Part shown: piece by piece, positions 1 through 7,257 of the stretch
Layout of the letters: each line of letters opens with the position of its first letter
How positions within the stretch are numbered: the stretch's first letter is position 1
Assembly: GCA_963169455.1 (NCBI GenBank)
Contig: CAUJDW010000109.1
Location: forward strand, 1-51,996
DNA: 51,996 nt
Direction: 5' to 3'
From: Bacteroidota bacterium
GTDB taxonomy: Bacteria; Bacteroidota; Bacteroidia; Chitinophagales; Saprospiraceae
The notes under the pieces: model-generated
Seen by the model: only the letters and a program-made list of their open reading frames with translations
Databases searched by the model: none
What the model was told of the DNA's origin: nothing
Program-made: the position numbers and the translations under genes

Positions 1-217
1 GGTCCAGGGCCGTAATAGCCCACTGCAGGTTAACGCCACAATCGCCTTCGGGCGGCGTGAAGTTCAGCGGCGAGGGCGGCGTGCCGCCGGACGCGTCTGT
101 CACAGACAGAAACTGCGCCGAGGCTTGCTGCAATCCTGCCAGGCCGAACACGAGCACCAGGGCGATCGCGTTGAACCAACTGGATGGAGAAGCGAAGGTA
201 AATTTCGTTCTTTCCAT
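1..217 (-). CDS. Secreted protein, N-terminal fragment (runs off the window)
   Basis: Only the first 72 codons are present; the gene is read leftward and leaves the window. The ATG at 217 opens a clear signal peptide: a charged start (MERTK), a hydrophobic stretch at about residues 17-30 and a cleavage-like ASA-Q site near residue 34. The visible mature part is rich in Thr, Pro and Gly with one Cys (residue 62 or so), as at the start of large secreted Bacteroidota proteins, many of which end in a T9SS sorting domain. That end is not visible here, so no function is assigned. The 660 bases upstream are non-coding. Confidence 0.6.
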   Translation of the reverse strand, partial: MERTKFTFASPSSWFNAIALVLVFGLAGLQQASAQFLSVTDASGGTPPSPLNFTPPEGDCGVNLQWAITALD

Positions 218-878
218 AAGATCACAATTTGTTTAAGAGATTAAAAAATATAATTAAAAATAGGTCATGCTTATTTATAAAGCGCAGCTCTGCATTTCAG
301 GAAGCATAATTCACTGAAAGCGCCACAATTGATATGCACCTGGCTGGTTGCGACAACTGAATGGGCAGCTGTACAACGGCTATAGGCGGCTATCCCTTAC
401 ACGGCTGAGGAGCCTGCAGGGAAATGGCGCTGCCATTCAGTCATTATGCGCACTGCTGCGCAGCCACATTCACTGTCGTTTGGGAAATTTTAAGAAACTG
501 AAGGGAAAAAAGCCTGGCACAGGACTGTACGCGGGCTTAAGCCTGATGTAAATGTTTTTGTTCATGGGATTTTGTCGATTAACTGCCAAAGGAACAGTTT
601 TACACCTCTATGAGACAAGGTAAAGGCCGTCGTTTGTCGTCTGGTTCGTCTTATTATGCCTCTCAATTCCCGCCTCCTTTCCGGAGGCATGTATGGGACC
701 GATTGAATCGGCCTCTTTCCGGATTACAGGTACAAATATATACTAGTTTTATTCATTCAACATACCCCGGGGAGGGTATTTTTCAGAAAATGAGGCAATT
801 CTAATAGGTTTTTAATATTGCTCCCGGGATATACGGGCGGAGTATTTTCCAGGCAAAAACTGCCCGAGCATTTGGCAT
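218..878. other. Non-coding region between divergent/convergent neighbours
   Basis: I see no convincing gene in these 660 bases. Two short frames (348-551 and 610-804) have no recognisable start context, family or signal. Visible structure: a hairpin with arms GCCTCC (672-677) and GGAGGC (683-688) around a TTTCC loop, followed at once by CCGATT-G-AATCGG (699-711). The stretch just upstream of the leftward gene at 217 is AT-rich, as expected for its promoter. Confidence 0.5.
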
Positions 879-1598
879 TCACGCGATGGCGTGAGCGGTC
901 AGGCGGCATTTCACCTTCAGGATTTGCCTGATGTCTTCCAGTTCCACTTCGTAAGGTTTGTACACGCTGCCATTATCGGAAATGAGGCGGAGGCCGGCCA
1001 GTTCATTTCCTTCGCGAATCTGCTGAATGCGCTTGGCCACTACGACATCGGTAACGATGACGTAAACGTGGTTGTCCCGCAGGGGGCTTCCGCGTTCCAG
1101 GGGTTCGCAGATAACGATATCGCCGTTGGTGATGGTGGGCATCATGCTATCGCCATTGATCTCAAAGCCGATGAGCTGGCCTTCCATTCCTGGAATGGAG
1201 AACTTCTGCAGGGAGTCGAGAAAATCGCGATCCTGAAAATCAAGCGCGTAGCCGGCCATCGCCCGTTCGGGTACGAGGGTGATGTTTTCCCGGCCGCCTC
1301 TTTGTTTTTCATGCATGGCGCGGGCGGGAATCCCGCCATTCGGGCCGAAGCCTTCGAGGAACATGTCCTCCGCCAGGCCAAAAAGGTAGTTGGCGTCCAC
1401 CCCATAGTGCTCAAATAATTTGTGCAACTGGTCAACGGTAATATTGCGCTGCCCTTTCAGGATGCTGTTGATAACGTGGTTGTAGGTTCCCAGTTTTTTG
1501 GCGATATCCGATTTACCCTTGATCAGGTTATGCCTTTCCAGCTCCTGGAACACCTTCCTAAACCTTTGATTAACAATATTTTCTGAAAAATCACTCAT
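879..1598 (-). CDS. LexA/S24-type HTH repressor with self-cleavage domain
   Basis: A 239-residue regulator with a helix-turn-helix at about residues 9-75 and a peptidase S24 (LexA/CI C-terminal) domain at about 110-230. The S24 dyad is intact: Ser151 in GDSMMPT and Lys189 in VVVAKR. An Ala115-Gly116 pair in RAMAGY lies where LexA-type proteins cleave themselves. An open frame continues upstream to 1706, but the ATG at 1598 (MSDFS) is preferred because a TATCTTTG promoter box and a palindrome lie within that extension. It is divergent from the glucosaminidase at 1739. By family, such proteins repress until DNA damage triggers cleavage. Whether this is the SOS LexA or a phage-like repressor cannot be told from sequence alone. 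Confidence 0.85.
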   Translation of the reverse strand: MSDFSENIVNQRFRKVFQELERHNLIKGKSDIAKKLGTYNHVINSILKGQRNITVDQLHKLFEHYGVDANYLFGLAEDMFLEGFGPNGGIPARAMHEKQRGGRENITLVPERAMAGYALDFQDRDFLDSLQKFSIPGMEGQLIGFEINGDSMMPTITNGDIVICEPLERGSPLRDNHVYVIVTDVVVAKRIQQIREGNELAGLRLISDNGSVYKPYEVELEDIRQILKVKCRLTAHAIA

Positions 1599-1678
1599 TT
1601 TTGAATAAAATTGTTTGCTAAAAACTTGCCTTAACCAAACTTTTTGTTTTAAATTTGTTTTAAAACACGGGCTTTGGC

Positions 1679-1690
1679 AACAATATTGTT
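1679..1690. promoter_or_regulatory. Perfect 12-base palindrome, candidate operator of the S24 repressor
   Basis: AACAATATTGTT is a perfect dyad lying just downstream of the repressor's predicted start site and about 50 bases before the glucosaminidase ATG. A related half, ACAATATT, occurs inside the repressor's own coding start near 1573. Autoregulation is inferred from position only. Confidence 0.45.
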
Positions 1691-1703
1691 CAAGCCGTTG
1701 CTT

Positions 1704-1711
1704 CAAAGATA
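1704..1711 (-). promoter_or_regulatory. Bacteroidota -7 box for the S24 repressor
   Basis: On the minus strand the bases read TATCTTTG, an exact TAnnTTTG match. No clear TTTG lies at the expected -33 spacing. The start site would fall near 1697, giving a leader of about 100 bases that contains the palindrome at 1679-1690. Confidence 0.45.
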
Positions 1712-1738
1712 CAAAAAGTTTCTCATAAATTAAAGGCC

Positions 1739-2518
1739 ATGAAGTTAAATCAAACGAATAATTACCAGGATCGCAACCGGCAAAGCAAGCCCATGCGCCG
1801 CCCCGGCCTGTCCCGCAGCAATAGCAGCAGCATACCGGACATTACGATCCAGGACATTTTACGCCATCTTGCAGCCGGCCTGCTCAAGCTATGGATAGCC
1901 CTCAGATACCAGTTCCACCGCCTTACCGGCGGGGCTTTCCTGGACTTACGGCTTCCGTGGTACAAACTGGCGCTGGCCGCCCTGGCCTTTTTTATTCTGG
2001 CCAAAAAGGATGTGCAGTTCTCGATCAATATGAAAGCGCCGCTTTCCGCATTCACCGGCGGAGGAGGAGGCAGCCCTGAACAGATGGGCATGGTACAGCC
2101 CGTGGCGCTGAAGCAGCCGGCAAGCTCCGGCATTGATGAACAACGAGCCCTGGCCTATATTCAGCGCTTCGCCAGGGTAGCCAGAGAGGAAAGGGATAAG
2201 TTCGGCATACCTGCCAGTATCAAAATGGCGCAGGCCCTGCTGGAAAGCCGGGCGGGCGAACATCCGGAAGCCGTACAAAACAACAACCATTTTGGCCCGG
2301 CACTGGCTGGGCGCCAGTTCGGCAATGCCTGGGAAAACTGGCGGGCCCACAGCCTCCTGATCCGGCAGGAATACCCCGAGCTGTTCAAAGCGGGGACCAA
2401 CGCCAAGGCCTGGGCCAGGGGGCTGCAACGGGCAGGTTTTTCCGACAATGGAAATTACGCCGCCCAGCTGCTGGAATTGATCGGCAAGTACCAGCTCAAC
2501 AGGCTGGACGAGATATAG
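1739..2518 (+). CDS. Membrane-anchored glucosaminidase (GH73-type) autolysin
   Basis: A 259-residue protein with a basic, Asn/Ser-rich cytoplasmic N-terminus, one membrane segment at about residues 76-89 and a C-terminal endo-beta-N-acetylglucosaminidase domain at about 137-255. The catalytic Glu is probably Glu169 in ALLESRAG, matching the LLES signature of FlgJ/GH73 enzymes; NNNHFG follows at about 181. By family it cuts the glycan backbone of peptidoglycan, here from the periplasmic face of the inner membrane. It is divergent from the S24 repressor, so shared control is possible. A strong terminator follows at 2600. Confidence 0.82.
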   Translation: MKLNQTNNYQDRNRQSKPMRRPGLSRSNSSSIPDITIQDILRHLAAGLLKLWIALRYQFHRLTGGAFLDLRLPWYKLALAALAFFILAKKDVQFSINMKAPLSAFTGGGGGSPEQMGMVQPVALKQPASSGIDEQRALAYIQRFARVAREERDKFGIPASIKMAQALLESRAGEHPEAVQNNNHFGPALAGRQFGNAWENWRAHSLLIRQEYPELFKAGTNAKAWARGLQRAGFSDNGNYAAQLLELIGKYQLNRLDEI

Positions 2519-2599
2519 GCAACCAGGTTTCAACTGGAAACCGGGCTCCAAAACACCTTTCCATTTCTTTCCAAAGTGGTTTTCTCATGATTATCAGAT

Positions 2600-2626
2600 G
2601 GCCGCCTCCCGGGCGGCCTTTTTCTT
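2600..2626 (+). terminator. Intrinsic terminator after the glucosaminidase
   Basis: Arms GGCCGCC (2600-2606) and GGCGGCC (2612-2618) enclose a 5-base loop and run into a T-rich tail (TTTTTCTTT). It isolates the glucosaminidase from the protease gene downstream. Confidence 0.75.
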
Positions 2627-2753
2627 TGGAAAAAGGCGCGGAGCACCTGCTAAGGAAACTTTGCCAGCCTGAAAGGCGTTGAAATTTTTAATTTTAAAAC
2701 CCGTTATGGAAGGGTGCGCCCGGACATAAAGAAATCCACTAAAATCACCGAAG

Positions 2754-3878
2754 ATGAGACATGTGCTTGTGAACATAGGCATTGCCTTAATGAGCAGTGC
2801 TTTTTCTTTCCTTCTGTTTTCCTTTTATTTCCAGCCCCGGCATACTCAGCAGGAACAAGAAGCGCCCGCCCGCCTGGTTCATGCGGCAGAGGCGCCGGTT
2901 AATACCAGCCCCCGCCTTCAGGCGGCAACACCGGAAACCGATTTCGTGGCCACCTCCAAAAAGGTCACCGCCGCAGTGGTCAACATAAACGCCCTGAGCA
3001 CCAGTGGTTACCGGGTTTCATCAGGTTCCGGAGTGGTAATCTCCTCCGACGGCTACCTTATCACCAACCATCATGTGGTGGAAGAAGGGGCCACCATTGA
3101 GGCCACTTTCAGTAACAAGCGCAAAATGGAGGCCACCCTTATCGGTTCGGACCCGGCTACCGACCTGGCCCTGTTGAAAGTATCGGCCCGGGACCTGCGG
3201 CCGCTGGAGTACGGCAATTCCGACGAGGTCGAGGTCGGCCAATGGGTATTGGCCGTTGGCAACCCCTTTAACCTCTCCTCAACGGTTACGGCCGGCATCG
3301 TGAGCGCAAAAGCGCGCAACATCAATATACTCAGAGACTCCTATTCGATTGAATCCTTTCTGCAAACCGATGCCGTCGTCAATCCGGGAAACAGCGGCGG
3401 CGCGCTGGTTAATGAACAGGGGGAACTGATTGGCATCAATACGGCTATCATCAGTGAATCGGGAGGGTATGAAGGCTATTCCTTCGCGATCCCTTCCAAC
3501 CTGGTGCGCAAAGTGATCCGCGACATACGGGAGTTCGGCGCCGTGCAGCGCGCAATCCTGGGGGTCGGCATTTCCGATGTCACGGACGAGGTGGCAGCCG
3601 AGCTGTCTCTTCCGGCCATTTCGGGGGTTTATGTCACCAACGTAAGCCGGGGCAGCAGTGCTGCCGAAGCGGGCCTGCGGCAGGGCGATGTCATCATCAG
3701 CATCAATGGCGTCAAAACCAATTCCGTCCCCGAATTACAGGAACAGGTTGCCCAGTTCCGGCCCGGCGAACGAATTAGCCTGGAATTCTTCCGGGAAGGG
3801 CAGCGCTTCCGCCGGGATAACGTCATCCTCAAAGGGCTCAGCCAGGCCGTTTCCTCCAACGCTTCGGGCCAGCGGTGA
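2754..3878 (+). CDS. HtrA/DegQ-type periplasmic serine protease (S1C)
   Basis: A 374-residue trypsin-like protease with an N-terminal membrane anchor or uncleaved signal at about residues 7-26, the protease domain at about 65-255 and a single PDZ domain at about 270-360. The triad is complete: His107 in TNHHVV, Asp137 in SDPATDLALL and Ser214 in GNSGG. One PDZ rather than two, plus the N-terminal anchor, resembles DegS or short DegQ/HtrA forms. The expected role is degrading or sensing misfolded envelope proteins. The gene stands alone after the terminator at 2600; the following 277 bases are non-coding. The precise subtype is uncertain. Confidence 0.92.
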   Translation: MRHVLVNIGIALMSSAFSFLLFSFYFQPRHTQQEQEAPARLVHAAEAPVNTSPRLQAATPETDFVATSKKVTAAVVNINALSTSGYRVSSGSGVVISSDGYLITNHHVVEEGATIEATFSNKRKMEATLIGSDPATDLALLKVSARDLRPLEYGNSDEVEVGQWVLAVGNPFNLSSTVTAGIVSAKARNINILRDSYSIESFLQTDAVVNPGNSGGALVNEQGELIGINTAIISESGGYEGYSFAIPSNLVRKVIRDIREFGAVQRAILGVGISDVTDEVAAELSLPAISGVYVTNVSRGSSAAEAGLRQGDVIISINGVKTNSVPELQEQVAQFRPGERISLEFFREGQRFRRDNVILKGLSQAVSSNASGQR

Positions 3879-3946
3879 GGTTGCAGGTTATAAAGTTATA
3901 GGGTTCAGAGTTGAAGAGTTTCAGAGTTACAGGGTTGCAGGGTTCT
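3879..3946. repeat. Degenerate 7-9 base GTT-core microrepeat
   Basis: Directly after the protease stop codon there are nine imperfect units of the form GRGTTnCA (for example ggttgca, gggttca, gagttga, gagttaca, gggttgca). The rest of the gap to 4155 is not repetitive and holds no gene I can support. Confidence 0.55.
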
Positions 3947-4155
3947 CCGTCTGCCCCTTTTCCGGCTCGCCTGGCTCTCGGAGTCGGCCGGTTTCCCGGC
4001 CAGGGCTGCTGTCGTCTTAGCTCCGATGCATTACTCCACTACTCCCCCATCCAATGCTCCGGCCCAAAGGGCATTTCGGAGCAGCCCCAACCATTCAGCC
4101 ATTCAGTTTAATTGGCCGAGGCTCACCTCGCCCCTCCTCACCCGGCCTCCCCGGT

Positions 4156-5361
4156 TCAGGTGGAAGGCAGCAGCGCCTTGAAAAGGAGGCAATCCTCCTC
4201 TCCATGAAGGGCGTAAACATGGCCGGCCGGAACAAAAAAGGCTTGCCCGCGGGAAAATGTGGGACAGCCAACAGGGCTGACAGCCCCTTCGATAACGATC
4301 AGAATTTCCGGCCCGTCGGAAACCCGCGCCTGGTAATATTCGCCTGCCGACAACGCAATTTTGTTGAGCTGGAAGTCGGGGGCAGGGGTGTAGTAAGCCC
4401 ATTCCGCCGCTGAGAGGCGCTCTGCTTCCAGTATCCTGGGCTGGACGGGCCGGAAGTCCAGGTGTTCCAACAAGGCAGAGACATCAACCTGTTTTGAGGT
4501 GAGCCCGCCCCTGAAAACATTATCAGAGTTGGCCATAAGTTCCACATTGACGCCTTCCAGGTAGGCATGTGGTATGCCCGCTCCCTGAAAAATGCCCTGC
4601 CCGGGCAAAACCTGCACCAGGTTCAGGAAGAAGATGGAAAAGACGCCCCGGTCAAAGGGCCCGCCATCCGGAACATAATATTCAAAGGCCCTGGCGGCCC
4701 AGTATTCGGGTTGTTCCTTTTTCAGGTTGCCGGCCAGAGCCTGAAGGCGGACATACATGGGATGCAGGATGCGGTCAACTTCCTCCTGCGGCATCTCCAT
4801 CACCGCCTTGTACAGGCCATAAATGCTGCGGTTTGAAAAAACATCCTGCAGAGCTTGCAGTTCCGGCACATCTTCCAGAACGCGGGCTATCTCCGCTTCC
4901 GGGCGGAAGCCGTGTAAAAGCCAGAACTCCGTCAGAGCTGCCATCACTTCCGGCTTGTGGTTGTCATCCTTGAAATTGCGGCGCGGCGAGTCCAGAGGAA
5001 TCCCGGCCTGGTTTTCCCGGAGGAAGCCGGCCTCTGCCTGCTCTTTATTGGGATGGGCCTGTATGGATAACATCTGCCTGACGTCGAGCACCTTAAAAAG
5101 GAAAGGCAAGCTCGAGCCAAAGTGTTTCACAGCGGCCTCACCCAGCAAATCAGGCTGCGCTTCCAGCAATCGGCCCAGGGGAATCGTTTGGCTGTTTTTC
5201 CGGACGGCCGACTCTCCCCGGGGGTGTGCGCCCAGCCAAAGCTCAGCATAGGGCCGCCGGGCCCGGTTATCGAGGCCCAGAAGCCGGGGAATGAAATCAT
5301 AGCCACCCCAGTCGTAATGTTGAACGGTGCCTTCAAGAGGGAATAATTGCTGCCAATTCAC
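4156..5361 (-). CDS. manA: Mannose-6-phosphate isomerase, class I
   Basis: A type I phosphomannose isomerase, about 401 residues from the GTG at 5361. It interconverts mannose 6-phosphate and fructose 6-phosphate using bound zinc. Signatures visible: HYDWGG near the start, the zinc-site QAHPN, NHKPE, and the C-terminal block running from GAGIPHAYLEG to NSDNVFRGG. An alternative GTG at 5436 would add 25 residues with no family similarity that I recognise, so the shorter form is preferred, though start choice is weak because neither is ATG. It points the same way as the three glycosyltransferases at 5782-9616 and could feed GDP-mannose supply for them; the plus-strand rhodanese separates it from them. 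Confidence 0.9.
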   Translation of the reverse strand: MNWQQLFPLEGTVQHYDWGGYDFIPRLLGLDNRARRPYAELWLGAHPRGESAVRKNSQTIPLGRLLEAQPDLLGEAAVKHFGSSLPFLFKVLDVRQMLSIQAHPNKEQAEAGFLRENQAGIPLDSPRRNFKDDNHKPEVMAALTEFWLLHGFRPEAEIARVLEDVPELQALQDVFSNRSIYGLYKAVMEMPQEEVDRILHPMYVRLQALAGNLKKEQPEYWAARAFEYYVPDGGPFDRGVFSIFFLNLVQVLPGQGIFQGAGIPHAYLEGVNVELMANSDNVFRGGLTSKQVDVSALLEHLDFRPVQPRILEAERLSAAEWAYYTPAPDFQLNKIALSAGEYYQARVSDGPEILIVIEGAVSPVGCPTFSRGQAFFVPAGHVYALHGEEDCLLFKALLPST

Positions 5362-5465
5362 AGAGGAGGATTTGAACCGGCCGAAATTTCCGGTTTTTTG
5401 CACAAAATTCAAAACAGATGCGGGGGTAAGTGACACCCATCACGCACCTGGAAGCCCGGCCCATC

Positions 5466-5473
5466 TAATTTTG
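5466..5473 (+). promoter_or_regulatory. -7 box of the rhodanese gene
   Basis: TAATTTTG is an exact TAnnTTTG match 13 bases before the ATG at 5487, implying a very short leader. No TTTG is seen at the expected -33 distance. Confidence 0.4.
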
Positions 5474-5486
5474 TCAAAAAAAGATT

Positions 5487-5804
5487 ATGCTTGGTTTTTT
5501 TCGTAAGCTGTTCGGCAGCGAGCCTGCACCAGATATCCAGGGCCTGTTGGCCAGAGGAGCAAAGATAATAGATGTGCGCACTCCCGCTGAATTTGCCCGT
5601 GGCCATGCCAGAGGGGCTATAAACATTCCACTTCAGGCCCTTTCCCAAAATATCGGAAAGATAAAAAAGATGAAAGCGCCCATAATAGCTTATTGCCGTT
5701 CCGGCAACAGAAGCGGGACCGCCGCTCAAATCCTGCGCAGCAAGGGCATCGAAGCCTATAATGCTGGCAGCCTCGGAGCAGTCAATCGCCAGTTGGAAAA
5801 ATAG
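5487..5804 (+). CDS. Single-domain rhodanese-like sulfurtransferase
   Basis: A 105-residue protein that is one rhodanese domain. The catalytic cysteine is Cys70 in AYCRSGNRS, a classic active-site loop, preceded by IDVRTPAEFARGH and GAINIP, both standard for the family. It would carry persulfide sulfur in the cytoplasm; the natural acceptor is unknown. It is the only plus-strand gene in the 4.1-9.6 kb block, and its last 23 bases overlap the 3' end of the convergent glycosyltransferase gene. Its own TAnnTTTG box suggests independent expression. Confidence 0.9.
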   Translation: MLGFFRKLFGSEPAPDIQGLLARGAKIIDVRTPAEFARGHARGAINIPLQALSQNIGKIKKMKAPIIAYCRSGNRSGTAAQILRSKGIEAYNAGSLGAVNRQLEK

Positions 5805-7155
5805 GCTTTCGCCCGTACTGCTTGTCCAGCCAGTTCCGGCCGCTGAACAACTCCCAGGCGGCAGCGGCATAAACGATGAAGTATTCCAGGGCCACGATCC
5901 ACAGGTTTTCACGGTATTCCGGGTAGCTGTAGTTGATATAGGTCAGCCCAATGAGCCCCGACCAAAGGATGGGAAAGCGGAAACGGGTCAGTGCCGCCAA
6001 TGCGACAGGCAGGCTGGCATACCAGGGGTGGACGGTGGGGCTGAAAGCCAGATAGAGGCAAATAGCCAGCAGCATGAATGGGGGCAGGCTTCCCCAATCC
6101 TTTCCCCGCTCGCGGAGGGCGGCTGCCATAATGCCCGCAAAAGTGAACAGCGCCAGCATGGGGCCAAAGTAGGCGATGAGGTTATAGCCCGATATCCGGT
6201 AACCCAGCCAGCGCCAGAGGTAATATATGCTGGCATTAAATTCAAAGCGCTGGAAATAAAGCCCCAGGCTGTTGCCAAAGCCTGACAGGAAGGCGCTGCT
6301 CAGGAGCGGGGCGAAGAGCAGCAGTAAAACGCCCCCCACGATGCCGAGATAAGCCAGGCAACGCGGCCAACCCAGGCGGCGAAGAAAAAAAGGAAAAAAC
6401 AACAGCGGCAATAATTTTGCGGCCACGGCCAGGCCCATGGCGCCTGCCGAGGCCTTCCATTTTCCATTCGCCCCCCACCATAACCCCAGCAAAAGGAAGC
6501 AAACCATAGCCCCCTCAAAATGGAGATTGCCCATCACCTCTATCAGGATGAGCGGATTGAGCGCGTACAGCAAAACGCCCTTTTCAGGCAGCCCAAAGTG
6601 GCTGAGCAGGCGAGGGAGCACCCAGAGAACGATCCATTCGAAAAACAACAACACCAGCTTCATTACCATAGTGGCGCCCCAGATGCTGCGCGGGAAAAGC
6701 CAGGCGCTCAACGCAAATGTGGCCTGCGCTAAGGGTGGGTACACCGTGAAGTATTCCGGAGAGTTCAATTTGGCGTACAACTCCGGGCTCAGGCCTTCAA
6801 CCGTATGCGGCGCCTCCATGTAATATACAGGCGGATGACTGAAGGGATTGACCCCCTCTGCAATCAGGCGCCCGTCCCAGATGAAGCGGAATACATCGTC
6901 CGACAATTGGGGCATGGCCGGAACGAGAAGCAGGCGGGCCAAAGCTCCTGTCAACAACAAGAAGGAAATTTCACGGGAGCTGCCCACCTCCCGGTAAATA
7001 TAAATGTAGAGCAGGAATGCAGGCGCATACAATGCCAGAAAAGTGGAGAAGTCTTCCTGCCGGGGCCCGTAACCGATAGATGCAACCAGCACGGCAAGCA
7101 ACAGGCCCGCTACCCGGAGCCGCTTTCCCCATATCCGTTGTAGAGATTGCAACAT
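5782..7155 (-). CDS. GT-C fold mannosyltransferase-like integral membrane protein
   Basis: A 457-residue polytopic protein with roughly ten or more membrane segments. The luminal-type motif DDVFRFIWDGRLIAEGVNPF at about residue 70-90 is typical of GT-C enzymes that use polyprenyl-phosphate-linked sugars (GT87/DUF2029-like and PMT-like families). The ATG at 7155 is preferred over a TTG at 7191, which abuts the terminator of the preceding gene. The neighbouring GT2 at 8909 resembles polyprenyl-phosphate-mannose synthase, which would make the donor this enzyme needs, and manA lies downstream. Mannose as the sugar is inferred from these neighbours. The acceptor is unknown. Confidence 0.75.
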   Translation of the reverse strand: MLQSLQRIWGKRLRVAGLLLAVLVASIGYGPRQEDFSTFLALYAPAFLLYIYIYREVGSSREISFLLLTGALARLLLVPAMPQLSDDVFRFIWDGRLIAEGVNPFSHPPVYYMEAPHTVEGLSPELYAKLNSPEYFTVYPPLAQATFALSAWLFPRSIWGATMVMKLVLLFFEWIVLWVLPRLLSHFGLPEKGVLLYALNPLILIEVMGNLHFEGAMVCFLLLGLWWGANGKWKASAGAMGLAVAAKLLPLLFFPFFLRRLGWPRCLAYLGIVGGVLLLLFAPLLSSAFLSGFGNSLGLYFQRFEFNASIYYLWRWLGYRISGYNLIAYFGPMLALFTFAGIMAAALRERGKDWGSLPPFMLLAICLYLAFSPTVHPWYASLPVALAALTRFRFPILWSGLIGLTYINYSYPEYRENLWIVALEYFIVYAAAAWELFSGRNWLDKQYGRKPIFPTGD

Positions 7156-7196
7156 GGCGTATTGTGCAAAGCCTGCTTTGCGAATTCCCAAAAATA

Positions 7197-7235
7197 CATA
7201 AGCCGCTCCGGATAATTCAACCGGAGCGGCTTATG
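7197..7235 (-). terminator. Intrinsic terminator after the GT2 synthase
   Basis: A perfect 15-base-pair stem (7197-7211 with 7221-7235) and a 9-base loop sit just past the stop of the GT2 gene at 7258; on the minus strand the stem is followed by TATTTTT. It separates the two GT2 genes from the GT-C gene, so these are probably two transcripts. Confidence 0.8.
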
Positions 7236-7257
7236 CGCAATAAAGAAAAATCCGGCT

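Noticed and set aside
348-804. Two short plus-strand frames in the first gap
   Set aside because: No start context, family match, signal peptide or promoter box; composition resembles non-coding DNA.
879-2518. Remnant prophage: repressor plus wall hydrolase
   Set aside because: No integrase, portal, terminase, holin or attachment repeat nearby; the hydrolase has a host-type membrane anchor. Kept only as a regulatory pair.
5368-5378. GGATTTGAACC, which reads GGTTCAAATCC on the other strand, like a tRNA T-loop
   Set aside because: The flanking bases do not form a T-stem or acceptor stem and the site lies in or just before the manA coding region.
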